From NCBI RefSeq assembly GCF_000314895.2, contig NZ_CM001773.1, positions 1,109,006 to 1,173,005 on the forward strand: a DNA stretch of 64,000 nucleotides. The letters are read 5' to 3'. This document shows positions 1 through 7,999 of the stretch, one piece after another. Source of the DNA: Providencia sneebia DSM 19967 (GTDB taxonomy: Bacteria > Pseudomonadota > Gammaproteobacteria > Enterobacterales > Enterobacteriaceae). Within the stretch, counting starts at the first letter, position 1. Each line of letters opens with the position of its first letter. The position numbers and the translations under genes are program-made. The notes beneath the pieces were generated by a model, which saw only the letters and a program-made list of their open reading frames with translations, was not told the DNA's origin and made no database searches.

Positions 1-411
1 GTGAGACACAATGTGGTTGATCCACAAGGGGCACCATCAGCGGAAAAAGTAGCACAAACGCCACCATCCAATGAAAAAGCGAGCTCGGCAGCAAAACCGG
101 CACCGCATGTCATTACGGCGCCTATGGATTATTTGAAAAAGCCCGTCATTAGCAGTGCAGGCTCTGCTGCGCCTATGAGCGGCAACTATTTAAGTGGCGT
201 GAGACACAATATTCTGGAGTCACAATCAACATCTTCACTTGAAAAGCCAATAGTGGCAATAAATAAGGCAACAAAAGACAGTGCAATAGTAAATCAAAAT
301 TCACATCAGATAGCCGCATCGATGGATTACCTAAAGAAATCAGTCATTACAAGTATTGGTTCAGCAATATCAATGAATGGTAACTATCAGAGTGGCGTTA
401 GGCATAATGTT
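1..411 (+). repeat. In-gene direct repeats, 198-bp period
   Basis: Two complete units (1-198 and 199-396) and the first residues of a third (from 397) lie in frame within the partial gene. The unit starts are very alike: the 12 bases at 1-12 recur exactly at 199-210. The units also share the DYLKK and NYxSGVRHN blocks. More copies may lie to the left of the window. Confidence 0.7.
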
Positions 412-576
412 GATGATTTCATAAAGAATCATAGTGAAAATGTGAAGGAATTGGCGCATTCATACTGGGTAAATACGGGGATTACAAAGCCTGTATCATT
501 AGCTATTTTGAATCGTTCATTAGCAGTTCCACCGGTGAATCAGGAACAACTGGATTATATTACGAAAAATAAATAG
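1..576 (+). CDS. C-terminal part of a 66-residue-repeat protein (5' end outside window)
   Basis: The open frame runs from the first base to a TAA, so the gene begins upstream. The GTG at base 1 is not a start: it is the valine of the repeat motif GVRHN, which recurs at residues 66-70 and 132-136, so the period is 66 residues (198 bp). Each unit also carries a copy of MDYLKKPVI or MDYLKKSVI followed by a Ser/Gly/Ala-rich stretch ending NYxSGVRHN. The third unit diverges after its first few residues into a unique C-terminal tail of about 55 residues. The frame is hydrophilic, with no membrane segment and no family I recognise. It lies 269 bp before the sctL-like gene in the same orientation, so a secreted T3SS substrate is possible by context only. 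Confidence 0.6.
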   Translation: MRHNVVDPQGAPSAEKVAQTPPSNEKASSAAKPAPHVITAPMDYLKKPVISSAGSAAPMSGNYLSGVRHNILESQSTSSLEKPIVAINKATKDSAIVNQNSHQIAASMDYLKKSVITSIGSAISMNGNYQSGVRHNVDDFIKNHSENVKELAHSYWVNTGITKPVSLAILNRSLAVPPVNQEQLDYITKNK

Positions 577-845
577 CTTCATAATGTTTCATGATGAATC
601 TATTGCTTGACTCATACCACTAATATTAGGATATACCAAGATTATTAAGTACCTATATATTTTATGGTATGACGATAAAATAAGGGTCACAGATTAATAA
701 TATGTGATTGTTTAGGGAGTACACTCATTATACTTTAAAGAATATTTATATCTTATAGGTATTAATTTAAATTAATTTATATTGGGTGTTGTTTTTTTTA
801 CTCTTGATTTTCACTAATTATAAATAAAAATAAATAGGTAATGTT

Positions 846-1448
846 TTGTTTATTGAAATAGAATCATCTTATAAGTTAACACCTCAGTTAATATTTAAAG
901 GAAGTGAAACTGGCGTTGTTAAAAAACCTCAAATTAAAGTATATAGTGATGCTAAAGCTTTATTAACCTCCATAGAAAATAGAGTTGATAGCTTTCAAAA
1001 TAAACTAGAAACCGAAACAAATAGGCTAATAGAAGAAAAAGAGAGTGAACTGGCTCAGCATGTTGAAAAATTAAAATTATCAGCAGAGCAACAAATGATT
1101 AAAACACAAGATTGTTGGTTTGAGCAAGCAGAACAAAAGCTAAAGTCCTTATTATCAAGCCAAGAGGAAAGGCTTAATAATGCTGTGCTAGATGTAAAAA
1201 AGAAAGCTGAAAAAGCAGTATATGATAGATTAGTTAAAATGAATCAAAGTGATAATTTAATTCAATATTTAATTGATGCATTACATAATGAAATTAATGA
1301 TCTAGAAAAATCATTGGAAGTTGTACAAACACACAATGATCAGGGGACATCATTAACTATTGAAAATGATGATTGTGTTATTACAATTAATACACAAGAA
1401 TTACTTTCTGAATTAAAAAACTGTATTGAGAATATGTCCTATGTTTAA
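846..1448 (+). CDS. sctL: SctL-like T3SS stator/sorting-platform protein
   Basis: This 200-residue protein has a short N-terminal segment, a long Glu/Lys/Gln-rich predicted coiled coil (about residues 45-130) and a small C-terminal domain. That layout is typical of the SctL family (OrgB, MxiN, YscL; flagellar FliH), which links the ATPase SctN to the cytoplasmic sorting platform and regulates it. I chose the TTG at 846 because an AGG lies 7 bases upstream and the ATG at 841 is in another frame that stops at once. The stop overlaps the ATG of sctV at 1441, which implies coupled translation. The call rests on length, coiled coil and position; sequence conservation in this family is weak. Confidence 0.55.
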   Translation: MFIEIESSYKLTPQLIFKGSETGVVKKPQIKVYSDAKALLTSIENRVDSFQNKLETETNRLIEEKESELAQHVEKLKLSAEQQMIKTQDCWFEQAEQKLKSLLSSQEERLNNAVLDVKKKAEKAVYDRLVKMNQSDNLIQYLIDALHNEINDLEKSLEVVQTHNDQGTSLTIENDDCVITINTQELLSELKNCIENMSYV

Positions 1449-3335
1449 ACAACTAAGCATGTTATCTGGTTGGTTAAAAATAAGTAGCGTGCTTATCGTA
1501 TTAATATTTCCAGCAATTATTTTAGCACCTTTGCCAGGGATTGTTATTGATATTTTCGTACTTTTCAGTTTATTATGTCAGCAATGATTTTAGTCATTAT
1601 GCTAGAAAATGATAATCCATTAAAAGTCACATTTTTGCCAACTGTTGTTTTGCTATTAACTACTTTTCGATTGTTATTATCGATTGCTACAACACGTAAT
1701 ATATTAACCAATGATGAAGTTGGAAGCGTAATTGAAGTTGTTGGTCATTTTGCGATGAGTGCAGGTCTGCTTTCTGGACTTATTGTTTTTGTCATCATTA
1801 CTATAGTTCAGTTTTTGGTTGTTACCAAAGGTGGTGAAAGGGTTGCCGAAGTTGGGGCTCGTTTCTCACTAGATGCTTTGCCTGGCCGCCAAATGACAAT
1901 TGATGGTGATTTGAAAAATAATATGATCACCCCTGAACAAGCACAAACGGCTCGGGCTGAATTGAGTACAGAAAATAAATTATTCGGATCGCTTGAGGGT
2001 GCGATGAAATTTATTAAAGGGGATGCTATTGCCGGGATCTTGATTAGTCTTGTTAACTTATTTGGTGGAATTTATGTTGGTATAAATACATTTGAATTAA
2101 CCCTACTCGAAAGTGTTGAGCGTTTTTCAATCTTAACTATTGGTGATGGACTTGTTTCGCAAATTCCAAGTTTATTGTTATCAGTAGCTTGTGGTGTTTA
2201 TTTAACAAGGATCAAAGGTGTTGGTGAGAAGTCTACTTCATTCTCAGGCCAGCTGATAAAACAAATTGGTGTCTTTTGGCGAAGTTTAGCATTTATTGGG
2301 CTATTTATGTTAGTTCTTGGTGTGCTCAACACAGATTTAACTTATATCTGTATTCCGATTGCTTTTACCTGTTTCATCATTGCATTTGTACTATGGCGTG
2401 GACAAAATGAAAATATTGTTATTAATATGGAAGGAGACGGATCCGGTTTATTCGAATCACTGACATTTACAGTGAAAGATAGCAAGCATCAGCATTTAAT
2501 TCATACGGCAGTTGCTGAAGTGGAAAAACAGTTGTGGGGGCAAAGTTTAGGCCAGCCTTGTGTGATTGTTTCACCTGAACTTGATAGTGATATTGAGGTT
2601 CATGTTTTGGGTATCAAATTATATAATTTTAAACAAGATGGTGAATCAAAAATCAAAGAGATCCAAAATGATGAGATTTTCTTTCAGTCTCAAGATGTTG
2701 AAATTAATTTAAAAACAATTATTTGTTATTTTATTCGTAAGCGCTTAATTGAGAAATATAATATTCAGTTCACTAGCAATATTATTGATGATCTAGCATT
2801 AAAAAGTGATGTTATGAAAAAAGAGATTGACTCAGCAATAGGAATTAATCGTGTTCATGACATTATAAAACAAATGATAGGATGTCCTGAGTTTTATTTG
2901 GATTCTATCAGTTTCTTTGAATCATTAATATATTGGTCTAGAGTTGATAGTGATAATAAAAATTGGTTTATGCGTATTAGAACTCAGGCTCGTTATGAAA
3001 TAACCTCACGTATTATTAATAATACAGATAAAATAACTGCAGCAATATTGCCAACTGAATTAAGTGAGTTAATTGAGTAATATGTTAGTGGTGAAGAAGA
3101 TAATATTGACGAATTAATGCAAGTTAAAAAAGAAATTAGGAATAGTATTTGTCAGTTAACTGAGAAAAATAGTACTAAGCCTGTAATCATGGTCAGTGAT
3201 GTTGAATTTAATATGGTTAAATCATTTATGCAACAGGTTGTCTCTTCTTTAATTATTTGTAGCTATAATGATATTAGTAATAATGAGCTTGTTGATGATG
3301 CTGAAATGTTACAGGTTAATTTGGCATATTCATAA
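1441..3335 (+). pseudogene. sctV: sctV, T3SS export gate, broken by a frameshift and an in-frame stop
   Basis: SctV (InvA, MxiA, YscV, EscV) forms the nonameric inner-membrane export gate. The ATG at 1441 opens a 48-codon frame with the first membrane segment. It ends early, and the protein continues in another frame from about 1570 with the family blocks RLLLSIATTR, GGERVAEVGARFSLDALPG and MKFIKGDAIAGI, then the cytoplasmic domain. Restoring one base, most simply in the T run 1562-1565, gives a continuous D...Q...S alignment to the family. A second lesion is the in-frame TAA at 3078-3080. The same frame then continues to 3335 with the conserved SctV C-terminus (KPVIMVSD, then SYNDIS). Repaired length is about 631 residues against a usual 675-700. 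The final stop overlaps the sctU start as TAATG. Confidence 0.85.
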
Positions 3336-4359
3336 TGGAATCAACTGAACCGAAAAAATATCCACCTACATCAAAAAAATTGAGGGAGTTAAGAAAGAAA
3401 GGGCAATTTCCAAAAACTGAATTAGCAGAACCAACATTTTCAATACTGTTATTTGTTTTAGTTGTTACCTTTTTTATTATTAAGTTATTTGATGATTTCA
3501 ATTATTGGGTGGAATATGTTCTATATGCTGATTTAACAGTAGTGTTTATGGCGATATTATATGTCCTACAAGTTGCCGTAGCTTTATTTGTGACCAATAA
3601 AGTAATATTTATTATTATACATTGGGTATTGATAAATAAAGGAACATTAAGTAATCAAGTTTTTTCATTCAAGTTAGATAAGCTCAATCCAGTTCAAGGG
3701 TTTAAAAATAATTTAGGTATTGATGCAATTACAAATTCATTAAGAAAAGTTTTAGAGCTATTATTTTTATTATTTTTATTGAAATATGTTTTTGATACCT
3801 ATGGATTAGAGCTTAATAAATTACATAAGGTGAGTAATACAAATTATTTTATTTATGACTTAGTATATTATATTGGATTTGTATCTTTATTGATGTTTAT
3901 ATATGGAGTGTGTGTAGGTGCAGTCGATTATTTATTTGAACATTTTAGATTTACGAAAAAAATCGTATGACGATGACTGAAATGAAAAATGAAATGAAAG
4001 ATACTGAAGGTTCACCGCAAATTAAAGCAGAAAGAAGAATGAAAATGCGTGAATTAATGAATGAGCCAATGACAAAAGGTCGTCGCCCATCTTTTGCAAT
4101 AGCTAACCCAACACATATTTTGGTTCCAATTTGTTTTGATCCTAAAATTGATGCAGCTCCATTAGTATTAGATATTTATAAAGATCATATGGCCTTAGAA
4201 AAAAGGCAATATTTAGAATCATTAGAAATACCTATTGTTGAGAATATTCCTCTTGCACGTGGTATTGCTAAAAAAATGAAAGTAGGTGGCGTATATATAG
4301 ATGAAGAATTTTATCGAGATATTGCGTTAATTATTGTTTCACTAAAAAGGAGGAATTAA
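3335..4359 (+). pseudogene. sctU: sctU, T3SS export switch protein, split by a frameshift
   Basis: SctU (SpaS, Spa40, YscU; flagellar FlhB) switches substrate specificity after cleaving itself at NPTH. The first frame (3335-3970, 211 residues) carries the N-terminal PPTSKKLRELRKKGQ motif and four hydrophobic segments. The second (from 3967) carries the EMKNEMKDTEGSPQIK linker, the autocleavage motif NPTH (codons at 4105-4116, intact) and the C-terminal domain. The break is just after a run of seven A (3956-3962); an eighth A gives a continuous protein of 341 residues, the usual size, with the family pattern RM(T) before the linker. As sequenced the two frames overlap as ATGA, so coupled translation into two polypeptides is a formal alternative. 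Confidence 0.85.
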
Positions 4360-4360
4360 A

Positions 4361-5179
4361 TTGGTGTTAGTAAAGAGAATATGGGTTTTATTGACTGTCT
4401 TTCTAATTAGTTCTTGTAATAATACAATAAGAGATGAGCATTTTTTCTTGGATTTAGATTGGAAAAAAGATGTTTATAATATTATTTATAGCCACTTTGA
4501 TTACATTGACGATATTGAATTTTGGGTAATAAAAAAACCACAATATATTAATGGTTCTCCTTTTAGAAAAGCATGCATTGAAGTTAAAATGGGGATTAAT
4601 AATCCTAAATTTTATGTTGCAAATATTAATTTATATAGTCTTGCTGAAGTAGCTAGCTGTGATGATCTCAATAATAACTCTAGAAATACTGTACAGCTAA
4701 CTGGAATCAATATCAAAGAGCATGATGATAAGGGTATAAATAATTTAAATAATAAACCAGGTGTATTTGTTAGCTATAAAAATAATGTGGAATTACTAAA
4801 TTTAACTAATAGCACATCTAATAATGAGTTAAATAAAAATGAAAAATATCTATCTATTGTTTTTTCATCATTATTTTCAGTTAATGAATATATGCTAACT
4901 AACCAAGGAAAGGAAATACTATTAGATTTTATTAATGAATTGCCAAAAATACCAGCAACAGAAATGGTTATTTATGGAATTGCTGATTCATCAGGAAATT
5001 ATGCATTAAATCGAAAACTTGCGGATAAAAGAGCTGAAGCTGTTTATCAATTTATACGCAGCTCTGGGGTAAAAAATATTCCAATACAAGTGAAAGGCAG
5101 TGTTGAAAATCATGATAAAACTGCTTTAGAGCGTGTACAACAAAGACGATTTATCATAGAAGTGAGATTAAAACCATGA
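4361..5179 (+). CDS. Lipoprotein with C-terminal OmpA-like domain, within the T3SS operon
   Basis: This 272-residue protein starts at a TTG with a strong AAAGGAGG ribosome site 8 bases upstream. It has a lipoprotein signal peptide with lipobox LISSC (Cys19). The middle part is unremarkable and Asn-rich. The last 100 or so residues resemble the OmpA C-terminal peptidoglycan-binding fold: a strand-forming FSSLFSVNEYMLT, then VIYGIADSSGNYALNRKLADKRAEAV and QQRRFIIEV. The gene lies two bases after sctU and overlaps the next gene by 4 bases, so it belongs to the operon. A peptidoglycan or outer-membrane anchor, or a stand-in for a missing ring or pilotin function, is plausible but unproven. It is not an SctJ: the ring-building motifs and C-terminal membrane segment are absent. 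Confidence 0.7.
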   Translation: MVLVKRIWVLLTVFLISSCNNTIRDEHFFLDLDWKKDVYNIIYSHFDYIDDIEFWVIKKPQYINGSPFRKACIEVKMGINNPKFYVANINLYSLAEVASCDDLNNNSRNTVQLTGINIKEHDDKGINNLNNKPGVFVSYKNNVELLNLTNSTSNNELNKNEKYLSIVFSSLFSVNEYMLTNQGKEILLDFINELPKIPATEMVIYGIADSSGNYALNRKLADKRAEAVYQFIRSSGVKNIPIQVKGSVENHDKTALERVQQRRFIIEVRLKP

Positions 5180-5571
5180 GTGAACGTAAATTTATTTTTT
5201 TGATGCGCGATTTTATTCAATCGATGAAGGTACCATGTGAAAATTTCGAAGATAATCGTGCTTTAGTAGGAATGTATGGAAATATTGAGTGTCGTATAGA
5301 AGATGGATCAAGAATAGGTTTATCTGGAAGATTAATTATATTAGTTAACCTCAATGTTGTTGAATTAACACCAGAAATAGCACTTGAGTTAAATGGTAAT
5401 TTTAATTTATTAGCAGATAGTTATATTGCATCAATTATCAATAACGGTTATTTCTTAATTCGAAGTTATAATATACCCAGTCATGTGAATCAACTACATA
5501 ATTACATTAATGAAATGGTACAAATAACAAAAAATATTATCAAAGAGATAGGTCAGAATGAAATTGATTGA
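5176..5571 (+). CDS. Small T3SS chaperone-like protein
   Basis: The 131-residue protein starts with an ATGA overlap with the lipoprotein gene and itself overlaps the SctD-like gene by 14 bases. Its length, an N-terminal helix (FLMRDFIQSM), a central strand-rich part (ECRIED, GRLIILVNLNVVEL) and a C-terminal helix (HNYINEMVQITKNIIKEI) match the alpha/beta layout of CesT/SycE-type class I chaperones, which keep effectors or the tip protein soluble before export. I could not assign it to a named chaperone. The substrate might be the secreted protein encoded two genes downstream. Confidence 0.45.
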   Translation: MSERKFIFLMRDFIQSMKVPCENFEDNRALVGMYGNIECRIEDGSRIGLSGRLIILVNLNVVELTPEIALELNGNFNLLADSYIASIINNGYFLIRSYNIPSHVNQLHNYINEMVQITKNIIKEIGQNEID

Positions 5572-6595
5572 GTTTATTGAAGGTAGTTTACAGGGAATAA
5601 CACTACCTATTGAATCTAAATTAATTTTAACAAGTGAAGAAGATAATTTAGGCCAAAATATGCTAAGCCTTCCTGGTGAGTTATCTGCTGGGATAGTATT
5701 AGAATTTCAGTCTCAAGAGAAAAATATCTATCTTACAGTTAGCAATAAAAAACCGATTAAATTAATAGAAAATAATATTTATTCTATTTCAGGTGTTAAG
5801 TTTTTTATATTTTCTGAGGGTAATAGAAAACCAAAAATTAAAAAGAATTTTTTAAAGAAATATTCTTGGATGGTTATTATGTTTGTTCTATTAAACTTAG
5901 CTGTAACAATACTAAGTTTAATGATGATTAAGTCTTATCAGAATAATAATACTGAAAATTATCTTAATGCAATCGGAAATGGATATATTAAAAATGGTGA
6001 AATTTATATATTTGATGAAAGTATAAAAAATAGTCTTCCAGCAGATTGGTTAGATAATATTAAAGTAATTAATCCAGATAATTACATAATATTATCTCAT
6101 CTAAACGTAGATATTAAATCGAAGAATAATAATGAAATTCCTTTTGAATTTGTTGATAAAGGGGAGTATAGCGAAATTTTGATAGATTATCCTGAAAAAA
6201 TGATAAATATTATGAAATCTTTTGGTGAAAATGGTATTACATTTAAATATACAGATAATCTATTATTAGTTGATAATGTATTAAGAGCAAGCCAGTTACT
6301 TAAATCTCTCGGCTATTATGACGAGGTTTCAAGGCTAAAATTGATTAATGATGATGCGGAAATCATTGACGCACAGCACTTCCCTTATGCAATCTTTTTT
6401 TCAAGCCAAGGTTTGAGCTATGTTTATGATCAACAATCTCGTTATTGGGAAGGAGGGATTATACCTGAGATTGGTCGTATTGATTTAATTGCAAAAGACA
6501 AAATTATTTTTACTCAAGCTAACAAAAAAAGATTTATTTCATTCCAAAATAATAGGAGTAATTTTAATAATGATAACATCCAGCTTATTAAATGA
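5558..6595 (+). CDS. sctD: SctD-like T3SS inner-membrane ring protein
   Basis: The 345-residue protein has the SctD (PrgH, MxiG, EscD, YscD) layout. An N-terminal cytoplasmic domain (residues 1-95) looks like the short FHA-type fold of the family, one membrane segment spans residues 103-124 (rich in Leu, Val and Met, preceded by a basic KPKIKKNFLKK), and a periplasmic region of about 220 residues follows. Family members use the FHA part to bind the sorting platform and the periplasmic part to build the outer MS ring. Its position among other core genes supports the call. Start: ATG inside the end of the preceding chaperone-like gene. Identity rests on architecture more than on conserved motifs. 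Confidence 0.6.
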   Translation: MKLIEFIEGSLQGITLPIESKLILTSEEDNLGQNMLSLPGELSAGIVLEFQSQEKNIYLTVSNKKPIKLIENNIYSISGVKFFIFSEGNRKPKIKKNFLKKYSWMVIMFVLLNLAVTILSLMMIKSYQNNNTENYLNAIGNGYIKNGEIYIFDESIKNSLPADWLDNIKVINPDNYIILSHLNVDIKSKNNNEIPFEFVDKGEYSEILIDYPEKMINIMKSFGENGITFKYTDNLLLVDNVLRASQLLKSLGYYDEVSRLKLINDDAEIIDAQHFPYAIFFSSQGLSYVYDQQSRYWEGGIIPEIGRIDLIAKDKIIFTQANKKRFISFQNNRSNFNNDNIQLIK

Positions 6596-7232
6596 AAGCC
6601 ACTACCATGATATTAATTCAATCAATGGTTCTAGTGAATATAGTAATAAAGTACTTGAAAAGTATCTTGATCAGAAACCAAATTCGGTATTAGATGGTGT
6701 AGATGCCCAACCGGCCGTTCGTGAAACAAAAAATATCATGCGTGATCCTCTAACCATGATTGATATTATGTTAACGGGTTATATTAAGAGCAGAATGAAT
6801 AAGGCTGATAGTATTGCAGCTGAGATATCAGAAAAATCCAAAGCGGTGGCTGAAATAAACCGATTATGGGGAAAAGTAATGTCTATTAATTTGAATAAGG
6901 TTGATCCGGCAGACTCTAAGAAAGTTACAGATATTATGGATTTCTCAAATAAAGAAATGGACGAAATTAATCACCTTATTATAAATGTTCTTGGTGAGCC
7001 AAAAGGAATTGCTGTTATTTTACCGAGTAGCAGCCATGGTGTTATTTTTACCTTTGTTAATTATGAGCAATTACAGTCTATCAATGCAACAGTGACAGCA
7101 TTTTCTGACACTATTCAAGTTGATTTAGATTCATCTCAACACGAATTTAAGAATTTAATGACTGCAATCACTTCGGCACAAGAAGAAATTCGTGATTTAC
7201 GCCGTATTGTCATTTCATTTACTGACCGTTAA
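6570..7232 (+). CDS. Secreted filament/needle-tip-like T3SS protein (EspA/SseB-like)
   Basis: The ATG at 6570 follows AGGAG (6554-6558) and gives 220 residues; the open frame extends upstream but overlaps the SctD-like gene. There is no signal peptide. The protein has a hydrophobic helix (DPLTMIDIMLTGYIKSRM), a helical middle with many Ala/Glu/Lys, and a C-terminal helix ending EEIRDLRRIVISF. This resembles the EspA/SseB filament proteins and, less closely, IpaD/SipD tip proteins, which form helical bundles through N- and C-terminal coiled coils. I infer a secreted extracellular part of the apparatus that extends the needle. The exact class is uncertain. Confidence 0.45.
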   Translation: MITSSLLNESHYHDINSINGSSEYSNKVLEKYLDQKPNSVLDGVDAQPAVRETKNIMRDPLTMIDIMLTGYIKSRMNKADSIAAEISEKSKAVAEINRLWGKVMSINLNKVDPADSKKVTDIMDFSNKEMDEINHLIINVLGEPKGIAVILPSSSHGVIFTFVNYEQLQSINATVTAFSDTIQVDLDSSQHEFKNLMTAITSAQEEIRDLRRIVISFTDR

Positions 7233-7242
7233 GGGAAAATAG

Positions 7243-7455
7243 ATGCGTATTAATATTGATGTTGTTGTTGCAAATTGTGTTATGACTCTAGATGAACTTA
7301 ATCAATTACAGGAAGGGCAAATAAAGTCACTCAATGATTTTGTTCAATCGGAAGTATTATTAAAAAGTGGTAGTGAGATATTAGCAACAGGTATGCTCGT
7401 TAAAGTTGATGATCAATACTGTGTTGCAATTGATAAGATTAATCAGTTGAGCTAA
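7243..7455 (+). CDS. Short SpoA-domain protein (SctQ C-terminal-like)
   Basis: This 70-residue protein starts 10 bases after the previous stop with GGGAAAA upstream. Its pattern (LNQLQEGQIKSLNDF, then GSEILATGMLVKVDDQYCVAI) matches the SpoA fold of the SctQ/FliN C-terminus. Several T3SS make both a full SctQ of about 300 residues and a short C-terminal product from an internal start; together they form the cytoplasmic sorting platform. Here only the short form is encoded at this place, and the gene before it is not an SctQ N-terminus. A full SctQ could lie outside the window, or this system may use the short form only. Last gene of the left block, followed by a terminator. Confidence 0.55.
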   Translation: MRINIDVVVANCVMTLDELNQLQEGQIKSLNDFVQSEVLLKSGSEILATGMLVKVDDQYCVAIDKINQLS

Positions 7456-7487
7456 AAAATATTGACTGTGAAAGCAGTCAATATTTT
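7456..7487. terminator. Bidirectional hairpin terminator
   Basis: A perfect 13-bp stem (7456-7468 with 7475-7487) and a 6-base loop, with A-rich and T-rich stem ends, lies between the convergent left T3SS block and the fidL-like gene. It can end transcription from both sides. Confidence 0.8.
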
Positions 7488-7525
7488 CAATATTTCTATT
7501 CAGTCTAAGCTTTTTATTAAATATT

Positions 7526-7999
7526 CTAGAATATTACGCAAATAAATTGTGGTGATAATACATCATGGAAAAGAATTGTATTATTATTAAGTTTAGTTAG
7601 CATTCGTAGGGTATTATCTCGTGGCATAAATACTTCAAAAATGTCAGTATCTACAGTATCTATAATTGGTTTCAATTCATGTTTAATATTTGCTGTAAAT
7701 ATATCATTATTCTTATATATCATTGTGAAATTCATCATTCTATCAAGTACAAATTGTTGACTATGTGAGTTTTCAATAAAACCTTTCATTCGAATAATCC
7801 CCTGCTTATTTTCTATAATGGTAATAGAAACATTAGCACTCATAGTATAATTTTCTCCATTATAATTTTGTGAGGTAATTATATCTCCAGTGCAACGCAA
7901 CGGTGGATGGTAGATTTGATATCTATGAATCAAAAAAGTAATCAATAGAATTATGAATATTATATAAATTATCATAATCAGCTTGCTTCTTTTAATCAT
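7526..7999 (-). CDS. FidL-like inner-membrane protein
   Basis: The 157-residue protein has a basic N-terminus, one hydrophobic anchor (about residues 7-24) and a periplasmic domain with two Cys (RCTGD and FICVIF). Size, topology and position directly after a ToxR-type membrane regulator match the FidL family, as in marT-fidL of Salmonella pathogenicity island 3. FidL-like proteins are thought to modulate the sensory part of the regulator. The start codon overlaps the repaired stop of the regulator as TAATG, so the two genes form a coupled operon facing away from the right T3SS block. Confidence 0.6.
   Translation of the reverse strand: MIKRSKLIMIIYIIFIILLITFLIHRYQIYHPPLRCTGDIITSQNYNGENYTMSANVSITIIENKQGIIRMKGFIENSHSQQFVLDRMMNFTMIYKNNDIFTANIKHELKPIIDTVDTDIFEVFMPRDNTLRMLTKLNNNTILFHDVLSPQFICVIF

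Noticed and set aside
1..3. GTG at the first base as a start codon
   Set aside because: The same bases occur as an internal Val codon in the repeat at 199 and the matching Val at 397, so the gene continues upstream.
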